DNA from: Spirosoma sordidisoli
GTDB taxonomy: Bacteria; Bacteroidota; Bacteroidia; Cytophagales; Spirosomataceae
Reading direction: 5' to 3'
DNA length: 64,000 nt
Assembly (NCBI RefSeq): GCF_004138325.1
Contig: NZ_SBLB01000001.1
Coordinates: 1,559,855-1,623,854, forward strand
Shown piece after piece: positions 1-8,756 of this stretch (position 1 is the first letter of the stretch; each line of letters starts with the position of its first letter). Made by a program: the position numbers and the translations under genes. The notes beneath the pieces were generated by a model. The model made no database searches, was not told the DNA's origin, and saw only the letters and a list, made by a program, of their open reading frames with translations.

Positions 1-291
1 AGCACCTACCAGATTCCCGGTCATCAGGGCACGATCGGGGTAATTGCGGCCTTTAGCCGAACGTTTTGCGGCACCTGCAACCGCATCCGCCTGACGGCCC
101 AGGGTACGCTGAAAACCTGCCTGTACGACAATGGCGTTCTCGACGCCCGGGCTCTGCTCCGCAGCGGAGCTACCGACGCCGAACTAACGGCGGCCTTCTT
201 ACAGGCGTTCTCCCACCGCCCCGCCAACGGCTTCGAAGCCGAATCCCGGCGCGACACCGTAACGGAATCGATGTCGACCATCGGCGGGTGA
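1..291 (+). CDS. moaA: GTP 3',8-cyclase MoaA, C-terminal part (5' end outside window)
   Basis: This is the last 96 codons of a radical-SAM enzyme that makes cyclic pyranopterin monophosphate precursor in molybdenum cofactor synthesis. The fragment is open from base 1 and carries the C-terminal cluster motif FCGTCNRIRLT, with Cys23, Cys26 and Cys40 of the fragment spaced CX2CX13C as in MoaA, which bind the second 4Fe-4S cluster. It ends in STIGG, matching the conserved C-terminal Gly-Gly tail that enters the active site. The N-terminal radical-SAM CX3CX2C motif lies outside the window. The downstream gene is convergent, so moaA is the last gene of its transcript. Confidence 0.96.
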   Translation, partial: STYQIPGHQGTIGVIAAFSRTFCGTCNRIRLTAQGTLKTCLYDNGVLDARALLRSGATDAELTAAFLQAFSHRPANGFEAESRRDTVTESMSTIGG

Positions 292-339
292 GGTTACGTT
301 CGCGACTCGTTGGTTATCAGCCAGTACGACCAGCATCCT

Positions 340-1299
340 CTAGAGCTTTACGGCTTCGGGAACGCCTTCCAGATACGCATTGGTAAACAAGGTAGCCGCA
401 TCCACGCGCTGAATCAGTTCGCCATCGGCATCGGTCAGCAGGTGGTTCCGGATGAGCCAGTTGGCAAACGAAGCCCAGACGTTGCGGTGCATATAGCCCC
501 AGTGCCCATCGGCATCGAGATAATATCCGGAAGCCGACAGCTGGCTCTGTTCCACGAAGTTGCGATTAGTCAGGGTCGGGTGTTTCGAGCTGTCGATCAG
601 GAGCCGGGCCGCTTCGTCGGGGTTGTCGACCGCAAACCGGAATCCGGCGGCTGTAGCCGTCAGGAACCGATGCAGCATGTCGGCGTTTTGCTCGGCCCAG
701 TCGCGGTTAGCAGCCAGTACGGGGCTGTAGCCGTAGGGAATCTCATAGTCGTCGAGCAGGAACTGGTTCAGCTCGATACCGCGAATATCGGCCTCTACAC
801 CCTCCCAGGGCAGAAAAATCCAGGTTGCGTCGGCCTCGCCCGTCAGCAGCGAGTTCCAGATGTCGAGCCGGGCGGGCTGGTGTGAGATGAACTGGCCATT
901 GCCGCCGTCGTTCTGAATCATCTGCCGGATAATGTCGTCTTCGTAGCGGGCAGCATAGGATGCGTAGACCTTGCCGTCGAGCTGCCGGGGGCGGGTGATA
1001 CCGCTCTGGCGCAACGTAACAACGGCGCTGGCATCGCGGGCCAGCACGGCGGCTACGGCTACCAGCGGAACCCCGTTGGCCTGATAACTGAAAATACTTT
1101 CGGATGGGGTGATGGCCAGATCGGCTTCCCCCTGTGCTACCCGTTTGGCGGGAGTTGTCTGGTACTTATCCTGATCGGGGGTGCTGATCTCGACTGTCAG
1201 ACCAGCCCGTTCGTAATCGCCCCGGGCCAGGGCTACGTAAAATCCGGTATGGTTGGTATTTGGTGTCCAGTCCAGGGCTAAGCGAATGTGGCTGCTCAT
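340..1299 (-). CDS. ABC transporter substrate-binding protein, NMT1/THI5-like
   Basis: A 319-residue protein of the NMT1/THI5 (SsuA/ThiY) solute-binding superfamily. It opens with RLALDWTPNTNHTGFYVALA, the typical start of pyrimidine-precursor (ThiY-type) binding proteins, and later has the hinge-like segments YASYAARYEDD and SLLTGEADATWIF. The ATG at 1299 is chosen because family homology begins there; upstream codons to 1392 look like non-coding extension. No signal peptide or lipobox is visible, which is odd for a periplasmic binding protein. The CCCFC motif of yeast Thi5 is absent, so HMP-phosphate synthase activity is not supported. No permease or ATPase gene lies next to it. A role in thiamine-precursor handling is an inference from family only. 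Confidence 0.85.
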   Translation of the reverse strand: MSSHIRLALDWTPNTNHTGFYVALARGDYERAGLTVEISTPDQDKYQTTPAKRVAQGEADLAITPSESIFSYQANGVPLVAVAAVLARDASAVVTLRQSGITRPRQLDGKVYASYAARYEDDIIRQMIQNDGGNGQFISHQPARLDIWNSLLTGEADATWIFLPWEGVEADIRGIELNQFLLDDYEIPYGYSPVLAANRDWAEQNADMLHRFLTATAAGFRFAVDNPDEAARLLIDSSKHPTLTNRNFVEQSQLSASGYYLDADGHWGYMHRNVWASFANWLIRNHLLTDADGELIQRVDAATLFTNAYLEGVPEAVKL

Positions 1300-1419
1300 A
1301 CAATTCGATGGAGATATGGCAAGCTTAACCCACCACCGGGCCGAAAGTTTTCGGCCCGCGCCAATCGCCCCGATATTTAGAATTGACTGCAATTTCTTGC
1401 CGGAATCGTCCTAATCGGA

Positions 1420-2544
1420 TCAGGCGGGTACACGTGCCGACGCGGGTTTACGGACGGGTTTGGCAGCCGCTTTTCGGGCCAGCTTCCGTTTGTTCCACCA
1501 GATCAGGAAGCCCGACACGGGGAGCGACGCCGAGAACAGGCTCACCATAAACGCCAGAAATTTGCCCGGCAAGCCCAACCAGCCCCCCGTATGAATATCA
1601 TAAGCCGCCCCGCGCGCCCGGTCGCCCCGCGAAAAATCCTGGTACCGTTTTCCTTTCAGCACCGCGCCGGTATACTGGTCGAAGTTGTAGATGGTGTATT
1701 TCCGGTAAAATGACCCTTCGTCGTACCGGACCTGCACCCGCAACGCCCCTACCGAATCGGCCGGAAAAATGACATATGACTCAAACGCGTTCGGCTCCAG
1801 CGCCACAACCTGCGCGTAGGCCCGATCGACCGAGGCCGGACGAGCGTCGGGGCGGTAGACCGACTGTACTTTGGCACGGTCTCGGGCGGGCGAACCGGTG
1901 AGGGCATACAGGCCGTTTTCCCACCACTCGAACGACCAGATCAGCCCTGTCATAGGAATGAGAAGCAGCAGCCAGGTTAGGTAAAATCCACCCACACTGT
2001 GCCAGTCGTAGTTGACTTTAGGCCAGCGGGCGTCCCACTTTACGGTGAACTTCGACCGGATCATCCGCTTCGTCTGGGGCCACCACATAACCAGGCCCGA
2101 TACCATCATGAACAGGTAGATCAGCGCGGCCGTACCGATAATGTAGCTGCCCGTTTTTCCCATCATCAGCGTCGTATGAATCTCGCGGTCGATGGCGAAA
2201 AAATCGCGTTTCAGGTCGCGTATGCCGAGTACCGAGCCGGTATAGGGATGTACACTGACGAGCCGCTTGTCTTTCAGGAGTACCTGGTAGGACCGGTCAG
2301 CCTCGTGGCGCCGGAAAATACGCTGCAGCTTCGCCTTTGGAACGTCGCGCCGGACCACATCAGCCACCTGCCCAACGGTCAGCATCGGACTGGTGCGCGG
2401 CTCCACAAACAGCTGATCCCGGTGAATCAGCGCCTGTACTTCTTCCTCAAAAACGAACAGACAACCTGTTACACTACTAACGAACACGATCAGGCCCGAT
2501 ACCAGTCCAAGCCACAGGTGAAGTTTGCCGAACGTTTTTCTCAT
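1420..2544 (-). CDS. PepSY-associated membrane protein (PiuB/YfmD-like)
   Basis: A 374-residue integral membrane protein of the PepSY/PepSY_TM family. The first helix (about residues 10-31) is followed by a periplasmic PepSY segment containing VHPYTGSVLGIRDLKRDFF and HTTLMMGKTG. Further helices lie near residues 135-155, 188-207 and 328-350. The repeated His/Trp pattern (FGKLHLWLGLVSG, YDWHSVGGFYLTW, DIHTGGWLGLPGKF) is the usual signature of these proteins, which commonly accompany siderophore receptors and are thought to reduce or handle ferric siderophores at the inner membrane. No TonB receptor is seen here. A perfect 11-bp inverted repeat sits only 8 bases ahead of its start codon. Confidence 0.9.
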   Translation of the reverse strand: MRKTFGKLHLWLGLVSGLIVFVSSVTGCLFVFEEEVQALIHRDQLFVEPRTSPMLTVGQVADVVRRDVPKAKLQRIFRRHEADRSYQVLLKDKRLVSVHPYTGSVLGIRDLKRDFFAIDREIHTTLMMGKTGSYIIGTAALIYLFMMVSGLVMWWPQTKRMIRSKFTVKWDARWPKVNYDWHSVGGFYLTWLLLLIPMTGLIWSFEWWENGLYALTGSPARDRAKVQSVYRPDARPASVDRAYAQVVALEPNAFESYVIFPADSVGALRVQVRYDEGSFYRKYTIYNFDQYTGAVLKGKRYQDFSRGDRARGAAYDIHTGGWLGLPGKFLAFMVSLFSASLPVSGFLIWWNKRKLARKAAAKPVRKPASARVPA

Positions 2545-2552
2545 AAACTATC

Positions 2553-2603
2553 ATGCGGGTAAGCACCCGGCCTTGTCAGTAACAGGCGGGCACTTACCCG
2601 CAT
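2553..2603 (-). promoter_or_regulatory. Hairpin immediately upstream of the PepSY gene
   Basis: The arms ATGCGGGTAAG (2553-2563) and CTTACCCGCAT (2593-2603) are perfectly complementary over 11 bp and surround a 29-base loop. On the minus strand the structure ends 8 bases before the PepSY ATG and lies between that gene and the upstream polysaccharide deacetylase. No U-run follows, so a simple intrinsic terminator is not supported. A role in translation initiation or mRNA processing is inference. Confidence 0.45.
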
Positions 2604-2646
2604 TACGGGCAAAGGTCTACGTACTTTAGAATTATTCCAAATTAAA

Positions 2647-3567
2647 TCAATCAAAACTCCCGACCATATTCCGGTGCAGGGTGCGGGCGCTCCACTGTCC
2701 ACCGGCAATGATCCGCCGAACGGTATAGAGCGGCATCTGATCGTCGCGTTTGTCGGCCAGGGTAAAGGCGGCTGCGTAGCCCCGCTTCTGCAGTTCGGGC
2801 AGGGCGGCTTTGTTCCAGAGCCCGAACGGGTAGGCAAAGTACCGAACGGGTTTACCCGTGATGCTTTGTAGTTTGGCATTGGGTTCGTCGATCTGGGTTT
2901 TCCAGTCGTCGCCCTGGTATTTCTTCACGTTATGGTGGTCCCAGGTATGGGCGCCGATCACGTGACCGCGATCCGACAGGTCTTTGATCTGGGTTTTGTC
3001 CATATAGGGCTGCTTACCCCGCCGGCCAATGGCTACCGTCATGATAAAGAACGTGCCTTTGAAGCCGTGTTTTTCCAGGATGGGCGTGGCCGTCTCGTAC
3101 TGATCGAGGTCGCCATCGTCGAAGGTAAGCATGACCGGTTTGGGGGGCAGGGGAGCCCCCGTAGTCAGGTACGCGTAGAGCTGATCGGGCAAAATGGTAT
3201 GGTAGCCACTATCGGCCAGCATCTGCATCTGCTCCCGAAAAGCCGCCGTTGGGATAATGTAATCCCGGGCCGTTTTGGAATCCTTGGGCCGCCAGTCGCG
3301 AATCTGGTGGTAGCAGAGGATAGGTACCTGAGGCCGCGCCAGAATGGTAGCCGCATCGGCAATTTTACTCGCCGGAATGGCGGTTGGGTCGGGTGCCGGA
3401 CTGGCCGCAGGGGCAGCCGGTTTAGCCTCGGCTTCAGCCACCGGCCGGTCGGTTGTGGCGGCTTCGTTCGTGTCAGAGCCTTTGGACTGGCAGGCGGCCA
3501 AACCGGCAGCCACACATGCAGACAGGAAGAAATTAGTTACGAGGGGCAAGTATTGACGAGTAAGCAT
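2647..3567 (-). CDS. Polysaccharide deacetylase family lipoprotein
   Basis: A 306-residue carbohydrate esterase family 4 (NodB-fold) protein. A lipoprotein signal ends in the lipobox LAAC with Cys26, followed by a Ala/Pro/Glu-rich linker to about residue 65. The catalytic domain begins at VPILCYHQIRDW. Motif 1 is TFDDGD (148-153) with the paired aspartates, and motif 2 is HTWDHH with metal-ligand candidates His207 and His211. The later FAYPFGLWN segment matches the third NodB motif. It probably removes N-acetyl groups from an envelope or exopolysaccharide while anchored to a membrane. The substrate cannot be told from sequence. Confidence 0.92.
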   Translation of the reverse strand: MLTRQYLPLVTNFFLSACVAAGLAACQSKGSDTNEAATTDRPVAEAEAKPAAPAASPAPDPTAIPASKIADAATILARPQVPILCYHQIRDWRPKDSKTARDYIIPTAAFREQMQMLADSGYHTILPDQLYAYLTTGAPLPPKPVMLTFDDGDLDQYETATPILEKHGFKGTFFIMTVAIGRRGKQPYMDKTQIKDLSDRGHVIGAHTWDHHNVKKYQGDDWKTQIDEPNAKLQSITGKPVRYFAYPFGLWNKAALPELQKRGYAAAFTLADKRDDQMPLYTVRRIIAGGQWSARTLHRNMVGSFD

Positions 3568-3665
3568 AGAGAATTAGTATGTTCTCAAACTTACGGAAAA
3601 GCGCCAGCCAATTACATACCTCGTCGGGTTTTTGATCAAAAATCAATCCAATGCACCAGCCTTCT

Positions 3666-4226
3666 CTAGCGCCGGCCTTCTTTTTCAACAATCTGATCAT
3701 ACAGAATCCGGGCGCGGTCGCGGGCGCGCTTGACCCGCATTTTTACCGCGCTGGCGGTGGTGTCGCGATCCAGGGCCATCTCTTTCAGTTTATTTCCCTG
3801 TTCGTACTTGATCAGCAGCAGATCGCGCTGACGCTGGTTCAGCTGGGCCAGCACCCGGTTGGCCAGCAGCACCCGCCGGTCTTCGGTATCGCCCGAAAAA
3901 TCGTCCGGTTCGGCGCATTCGCGGGCGTAGTTGTGGATATGCTGGCGGATGCGCTGTTTCCGGCGGAGCTGGTCGATGCAGTAGTTGACCGTCATGGTAT
4001 GGAGCCAGGTCGAGAGCAGCGCTTCACCTTTGTAGCCGTTGAGTTTACGGCTCAGGCGCATGAAAATCTCCTGGGCAAAGTCCTGCGCGTCGGCATGACT
4101 TTCGGTATACATCAGGCAGCGGTGGTAAACGCGCTGGTAATGTCGGGTATAAATTTCGGCAAAATAAAGGTTATGACCTGTTTGCAGATACAGGTCGACC
4201 AATTCCTGATCGGATACGTTTTTCAT
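3666..4226 (-). CDS. RNA polymerase sigma factor, ECF/sigma-70 family
   Basis: A 186-residue sigma-70 family factor of ECF size. Region 2 is recognisable in YHRCLMYTESHADAQDFAQE and IFMRLSRKLNGYKGEALLST, then WLHTMTVNYCIDQLRRK. Region 4 is in QLNQRQRDLLLIKYEQGNKL followed by DRDTTASAVKMRVKRARD, the helix-turn-helix that reads the -35 element. The ATG at 4226 is preferred because the longer frame begins at TTG. No anti-sigma gene is adjacent; the META-domain lipoprotein lies 48 bases upstream on the same strand and may be co-transcribed. Its regulon is unknown. Confidence 0.93.
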   Translation of the reverse strand: MKNVSDQELVDLYLQTGHNLYFAEIYTRHYQRVYHRCLMYTESHADAQDFAQEIFMRLSRKLNGYKGEALLSTWLHTMTVNYCIDQLRRKQRIRQHIHNYARECAEPDDFSGDTEDRRVLLANRVLAQLNQRQRDLLLIKYEQGNKLKEMALDRDTTASAVKMRVKRARDRARILYDQIVEKEGRR

Positions 4227-4274
4227 GGGTAGCGACGAGTACAAAAAAGCAGGGAAAGCAACCGGCAGCCGTCC

Positions 4275-4715
4275 CTAGCGGGCGGGCGCGGCCGTAAAGC
4301 GGGCAAGGAGCACCGTATCGCTGCTGAGCAGCAGGTAATTATCGGCCAGGGAGTACTTGGTAGCCTGCGCGAGGGCCTTCAGGAACTGGCTCTCGGTTTC
4401 CATATCGGGGCAGGCCATGCGGGTCGTAGCCAGCGGAGCAAACGTAATGCGGTTGCTGCCCGACAGTTCGTACGTTCCCGTAATTCGGTTGCAGCCGCCG
4501 GAGCCACTTACTTTGTTGACCTGACCCGGCGTAAACAGCAGGTGGGCCCGGCGTTCGGGTTCGGGGGGAGTAACCGCCCGGCCATTGAGTTCGGTCAGGT
4601 TCCACCGATGGGCGTACAATTCTTCACTGCCTTTCATAACGGGTTGAGCCGGCTTCTTTGTCGCACAGCCTGCGCTGACCAGTATCAGCACCACTACCAA
4701 TCGGACTACGATCAT
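4275..4715 (-). CDS. META domain-containing lipoprotein (HslJ-like)
   Basis: A 146-residue lipoprotein. The start at 4715 gives a compact signal, MIVVRLVVVLILVSAGC, ending in a lipobox cysteine; the frame extends upstream to 4778 but that stretch does not look like coding leader. The META/HslJ domain is shown by HRWNLTELNGRAV near its start, SGSGGCNRITGTYEL with the conserved Gly-Cys-Asn turn, and TRMACPDMETESQFLKAL. The two conserved domain cysteines may pair. HslJ-type proteins are envelope proteins linked to stress and resistance phenotypes. It lies between a membrane AraC regulator and a sigma factor, all on the minus strand, which suggests a stress-related cluster. Confidence 0.9.
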   Translation of the reverse strand: MIVVRLVVVLILVSAGCATKKPAQPVMKGSEELYAHRWNLTELNGRAVTPPEPERRAHLLFTPGQVNKVSGSGGCNRITGTYELSGSNRITFAPLATTRMACPDMETESQFLKALAQATKYSLADNYLLLSSDTVLLARFTAAPAR

Positions 4716-4822
4716 GCTTGCGGATGTTGCGGTAAAACACAGTGCAAAACAATCGTATTGGTACGTACCGAATCTCAAATCAGGGACCGGGTTGGTTCCG
4801 AATTCAAAGTGTGAAACAAGAA

Positions 4823-6091
4823 TCAGGCAACCGGGGCCGATGCGCCCCCCTGCAGCGGCTGTACGTGGCGCAGCGAATACTGGGCGGGCGTTAGTCCCAT
4901 ATGCTTCTGAAAAGCGCGATAGAACGTTGTTTTCGACGAAAAACCCGCCAGGGCGCTGATCCCTTCCAGCGTCAGATGGCTAAACTGATTACTCTGGATC
5001 AGCTGGCAGACGTACCGAACCCGGTACTCGTTGACATAGTCCCGAAATTCGACGTCGAGCACCCGGTTCAGCATGGACGAGAGCAGGTAGGGCGGCAGAT
5101 TTACCGCCACCGACACATCGGTCAGCGACAGGCGCGGCTGCAGGTAGGGCTTGTTGGTAGTCATGTACTGCTCCAGCACCCGCAGTTTGTCCTGCACATC
5201 CTCTTCCCAGTCGTCGCGGCTGGCCGACTCTGCGGGCCGAACGCTCCTGATGGGTTCGGCCCCCGGCCGGGCTGGCGCCGGCAAAACCGGCTGACCGGCG
5301 GTCTGACTGGCAACCGGACTCAGTCGATCGGCCGGTGAGAACCAGTAAGCGCCGTAAAGCAGCGTTGGCCGCTGAATGATATACAGACAGACCGACAGCT
5401 GCGTAACGACAAACACCATATTGATAGCCTGGTTAGCCCAGGGCGTTTGCCAGACAAACAGCATAATCAGCAGCCAGACGACATTGGCCGCTACGTGAAT
5501 CAGCACAAACGTGGTAATCCAGTTGGCATAGGTCGGGTTGCTGAATCGGGAAAACGTCTGGCTACGCCGGTAGCTCAGCAACAGCTGTCCGGCCAGCAGG
5601 GCGTAGATAATCCCCGACAGGGTATACCCAACCGTATTGACCATGGGCGGCAGCAGGCCTTCGGTAAATCGGGCCAGCGAGTTGCTCGTCAACGGCAGTG
5701 ATTTCAGATGAGCAATCTTGTAGGCTGTACTCTGGCAATAGAAGGGAATCAGTTCAATGGCGTTGAACAGGGCGGGCGCAAACAGCCACAGAAACCGCCG
5801 GTCGAACCGCGATTCGGCCCGCAGCGATGCTCGAACGTACAGGTAAATCATGGGGCCTGTCATGTAATGCAGCGGGGCCGCCGTCCGGAACAGATGCGGA
5901 ACCTGCAAAATACCGCCATTTACCAGCAGCGAGCCTATAAACCCGATGTACCCGTACATGAGCAGGAGCAATGACAGCAGCCGGTTCACGTAGGCGCTCG
6001 GCTGTTTCTTGCGCCAGAGCAAACACCCGACCAGCACCGATAGAATACTGCTGGTCAGTACGGCATACGACAGAATGATACGCCAGGGCAT
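4823..6091 (-). CDS. Membrane-anchored AraC family transcriptional regulator
   Basis: A 422-residue regulator with about seven hydrophobic helices in the first 235 residues (for example SYAVLTSSILSVLVGCLLW and VNRLLSLLLLMYGYIGFIGS). A Pro/Ala-rich linker follows and then a C-terminal AraC-type double helix-turn-helix. The HTH region is visible in LSLTDVSVAVNLPPYLLSSM and LEGISALAGFSSKTTFYRAF followed by QKHMGLTPAQYS. This architecture is common in Bacteroidota; the membrane half presumably senses a signal and positions the DNA-binding half at the membrane. The first gene downstream on the same strand is the META lipoprotein, a possible target. The inducing signal is unknown. Confidence 0.93.
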   Translation of the reverse strand: MPWRIILSYAVLTSSILSVLVGCLLWRKKQPSAYVNRLLSLLLLMYGYIGFIGSLLVNGGILQVPHLFRTAAPLHYMTGPMIYLYVRASLRAESRFDRRFLWLFAPALFNAIELIPFYCQSTAYKIAHLKSLPLTSNSLARFTEGLLPPMVNTVGYTLSGIIYALLAGQLLLSYRRSQTFSRFSNPTYANWITTFVLIHVAANVVWLLIMLFVWQTPWANQAINMVFVVTQLSVCLYIIQRPTLLYGAYWFSPADRLSPVASQTAGQPVLPAPARPGAEPIRSVRPAESASRDDWEEDVQDKLRVLEQYMTTNKPYLQPRLSLTDVSVAVNLPPYLLSSMLNRVLDVEFRDYVNEYRVRYVCQLIQSNQFSHLTLEGISALAGFSSKTTFYRAFQKHMGLTPAQYSLRHVQPLQGGASAPVA

Positions 6092-6219
6092 GAATGGATT
6101 ATGGTTTAGTTGAGTAATTTTCTCTACCTAATCGAACATATAAAAACAATATACAGACAAAACCCAAAAAGAAAGCCCGGGGTTATCGTTTGTGTACAAG
6201 CGGCACAACCAACTAATTA

Positions 6220-8592
6220 TCAGGGCTTAATCAGTATAGTGCGCTCGGCTACCGACTGAATCTTTTCCCGCGAGAAGAATACCGGAAAATACCCATTCTC
6301 GGCCCAGAGCGGAAAGAGGTCGCCATAGTGCGGGCTTTCGGGATCTCCCGACTGACCGGGGCTATTGATACCCAGCGTTTTGTCCCAATCTTCGGTATCG
6401 ACCAGAATCCGGAACGAGGCTCCGTGGGTCTGGTTCAGGTCGTTGGCGGTAGCGTTGACGGTTTCGCCGTAGCCACCCCGCGCCACCGGCCCCAGGTTAA
6501 TCCGCTTCTGCATGGCTTTGTCAACCAGATCGCTCAATGGGTGGGTAATGGTGATGTGCTTGTTCTTGCGCTGGCCGTAGCTCCAGTCGTCCATGTCGTT
6601 ACCCAGGCGGGTGGTCAGGTCGGCCACGGCCCGGTCGAGGCTGGTCAGCAACAGACTGTCGCGGGCGGGGGTCGGCACCAGCAGCGCGTCGATGACCCGT
6701 TTCGAGGGCAGACTGCGCAGGTAAGTCCGGGCGTTCTGGGGCACCTGCGCTTCATAAACGGCTTTCTTCAGCTCCCCTTCCCAGGCCACGTAAATAGCGG
6801 CTGCCACCGACTCGGGGTTGAGTCGAAAATCCCATTTGCGGAGGTAGCTCAAGGCCTGCTCGGTGCGGTTTTCGGACGAAGCCAGATGGGTCAGCAGCGG
6901 CACCAGCGTACGGGCCGGAATGGACAGGTAATCGGCCTGGAGCGCCATGAAATCGACCAGGTTCTGCCGCTTGCCGTCGCCCAGCACCTCCTCGATCCGA
7001 TGGGCGCGGCTGGGAGCGGCCCAGGTCCAGCCGATGGCGTTCCGGTTTGGAAAGCTGACCGGGGTCAGGTTGTTGTTGGCCGTTACCACATAGCCTTCGG
7101 GCGGGTTGAGTTTGTTGGGCAGTTGCTGGATGGGCAGGTACCCACCCCACTCGAACCGGCCATCGCCCGGTACGGGCACCAGCCCGCTGAAGTTTTTCCG
7201 GATGGGCGAGAGTCCGACAGCCTGCCAACCAATGGTTCCGTTGGGTTCGGCCGTTTTACCGGCCAGCGGACGACCCGCCCAGATCATGTTCTCGCCCGGA
7301 ATCCGGCTGTAGGTACAGGCCTGTCGGAACTCGGCCCACGACCGGGCCTGATTCATCCGCAGACTGGCCAGGTAAGGCGCGCACCCCCGTTCGAGCCAGC
7401 CCGCCCGGATGGCGTAGGCCTTATGGGCGGCTTTGTCTTCGAACACTACCGGGCCGTGGCGTGTGTATTTCAGCTCGGCCCTAACAGGCGTACCGCCTTT
7501 GACCGGAATCGTTTCGGTCCGAACCGTCATGGGTACCCAGTTGCCTTTGTAGCGGTATTGATTGGGGTTCTTCGGATTGGTTTCGTACACCAGCAGGTCT
7601 TCGTTATCGGTTTCGAAGATGGTCAGTCCCCAGGCGCCGTAGTCGTTATGACCGATCGACACGCCCGGCAGGGTTGGCTCGCCTGCTCCGATCACGTTCC
7701 AGCCCGGCGCGTGCAGATGCACCCAGTATCGCAGCGAGGGTGTACTTTGGGCCCGGTGGGGGTCGTTGGCCAGCATGGGATACCCGCTGGACGATTTGTT
7801 GCCCGCCAGCACCCAGTTGTTCGAGCCAACGTGTTGCTTCTCGGTATCGAAATAGGCATCTGTCTGCGCTTCGTCCTCGTCGGCTTTGGTAGCCCGCCCC
7901 TGAAACTTGAGCGGCAGCCGGAACGCTTCGTACAGACCCAGTATCGGCTGAAACAGCTCATCGCCGTTCACCTGCAGCGCCAGATCAGGCTCTGCGGGGC
8001 TGGCCGCCGGATGAAACCACTGGAGACTACGCAGCTTTTCGGGCCCGATCAGTTTGACCAGCCGGCCGTAGTTCAGCTCGTCGCGAACGTTCCCCAGCAG
8101 GCCCTGGTGACGGCTGATGACCACCTCAGGCGTCCAGAAACCGGGCTTGGTATTGAGCACCCGAAACTCGAACGGCAGCTTTTCGGGCGTTTTCAGGATC
8201 TCGGTTATGTAGGCGTTGATGCCCTCAACAAACGCGCGCACAATCTGTGGGCCACGCGGGTGGTAATGGATCAGCTCCTGGTCGAGCGTACCGTTTGCTC
8301 CGCCCGTTCGATACCGAAACAGCCGCGTACCGACATCGCGCTTTACTTCCTGCGGACCAAGCAGTTCGGCCACCGTTCCCGTTGCCTGCCGACGCCACAT
8401 TTCCAGCTGAAAAAGGCGATCCTGCGCGGCCAGATACCCCTGGGCAAAAAACAGATCGTGTTCGTTGCGGGCGTAGATATGGTTAACGCCCCAGCGGTCT
8501 TTGATTACCTCGACCGGTAGTTGAACCCGCTGCGCTGACAGCGAATGCAGAAAAGCCGTTGCGCAGAGAAACAGCAGTACAAATCGACGCAT
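6220..8592 (-). CDS. Penicillin acylase family protein (Ntn hydrolase)
   Basis: A 790-residue secreted Ntn hydrolase of the penicillin G acylase/acyl-homoserine-lactone acylase family. The ATG at 8592 gives a clear signal peptide ending near LHSLSAQ; the longer frame begins at TTG. The alpha-chain region contains VEVIKDRWGVNHIYARNEHD and QGYLAAQDRLFQLEMWRRQA. The autoprocessing site is Gly256-Ser257 in KQHVGSNNWVLAGNKSSSG, Ser257 becoming the N-terminal nucleophile of the beta chain. Further conserved stretches are MLANDPHRA, GHNDYGAWG and VTANNNLTP. It probably cleaves amide bonds of acylated small molecules in the periplasm; quorum quenching is possible but not shown. Confidence 0.95.
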   Translation of the reverse strand: MRRFVLLFLCATAFLHSLSAQRVQLPVEVIKDRWGVNHIYARNEHDLFFAQGYLAAQDRLFQLEMWRRQATGTVAELLGPQEVKRDVGTRLFRYRTGGANGTLDQELIHYHPRGPQIVRAFVEGINAYITEILKTPEKLPFEFRVLNTKPGFWTPEVVISRHQGLLGNVRDELNYGRLVKLIGPEKLRSLQWFHPAASPAEPDLALQVNGDELFQPILGLYEAFRLPLKFQGRATKADEDEAQTDAYFDTEKQHVGSNNWVLAGNKSSSGYPMLANDPHRAQSTPSLRYWVHLHAPGWNVIGAGEPTLPGVSIGHNDYGAWGLTIFETDNEDLLVYETNPKNPNQYRYKGNWVPMTVRTETIPVKGGTPVRAELKYTRHGPVVFEDKAAHKAYAIRAGWLERGCAPYLASLRMNQARSWAEFRQACTYSRIPGENMIWAGRPLAGKTAEPNGTIGWQAVGLSPIRKNFSGLVPVPGDGRFEWGGYLPIQQLPNKLNPPEGYVVTANNNLTPVSFPNRNAIGWTWAAPSRAHRIEEVLGDGKRQNLVDFMALQADYLSIPARTLVPLLTHLASSENRTEQALSYLRKWDFRLNPESVAAAIYVAWEGELKKAVYEAQVPQNARTYLRSLPSKRVIDALLVPTPARDSLLLTSLDRAVADLTTRLGNDMDDWSYGQRKNKHITITHPLSDLVDKAMQKRINLGPVARGGYGETVNATANDLNQTHGASFRILVDTEDWDKTLGINSPGQSGDPESPHYGDLFPLWAENGYFPVFFSREKIQSVAERTILIKP

Positions 8593-8756
8593 ACGTATAG
8601 GTTTGTAAGGCAAGATACCAAATCAACTGATTACTTCAGTAACCAATATAGCAGGCCGTTGCCATACCGCACCCTACACATTCCTACGATTTCTATATTC
8701 CTGAAATAATAGTCTATAAATCAGAACAGAATCGATACCCGACCGATTGGATTGCC

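Noticed and set aside
6328..8520. A 730-codon ORF on the plus strand
   Set aside because: It is antisense to the penicillin acylase gene, whose signal peptide, Ntn nucleophile and conserved blocks are clear. High third-position GC in the real gene keeps the opposite strand open.
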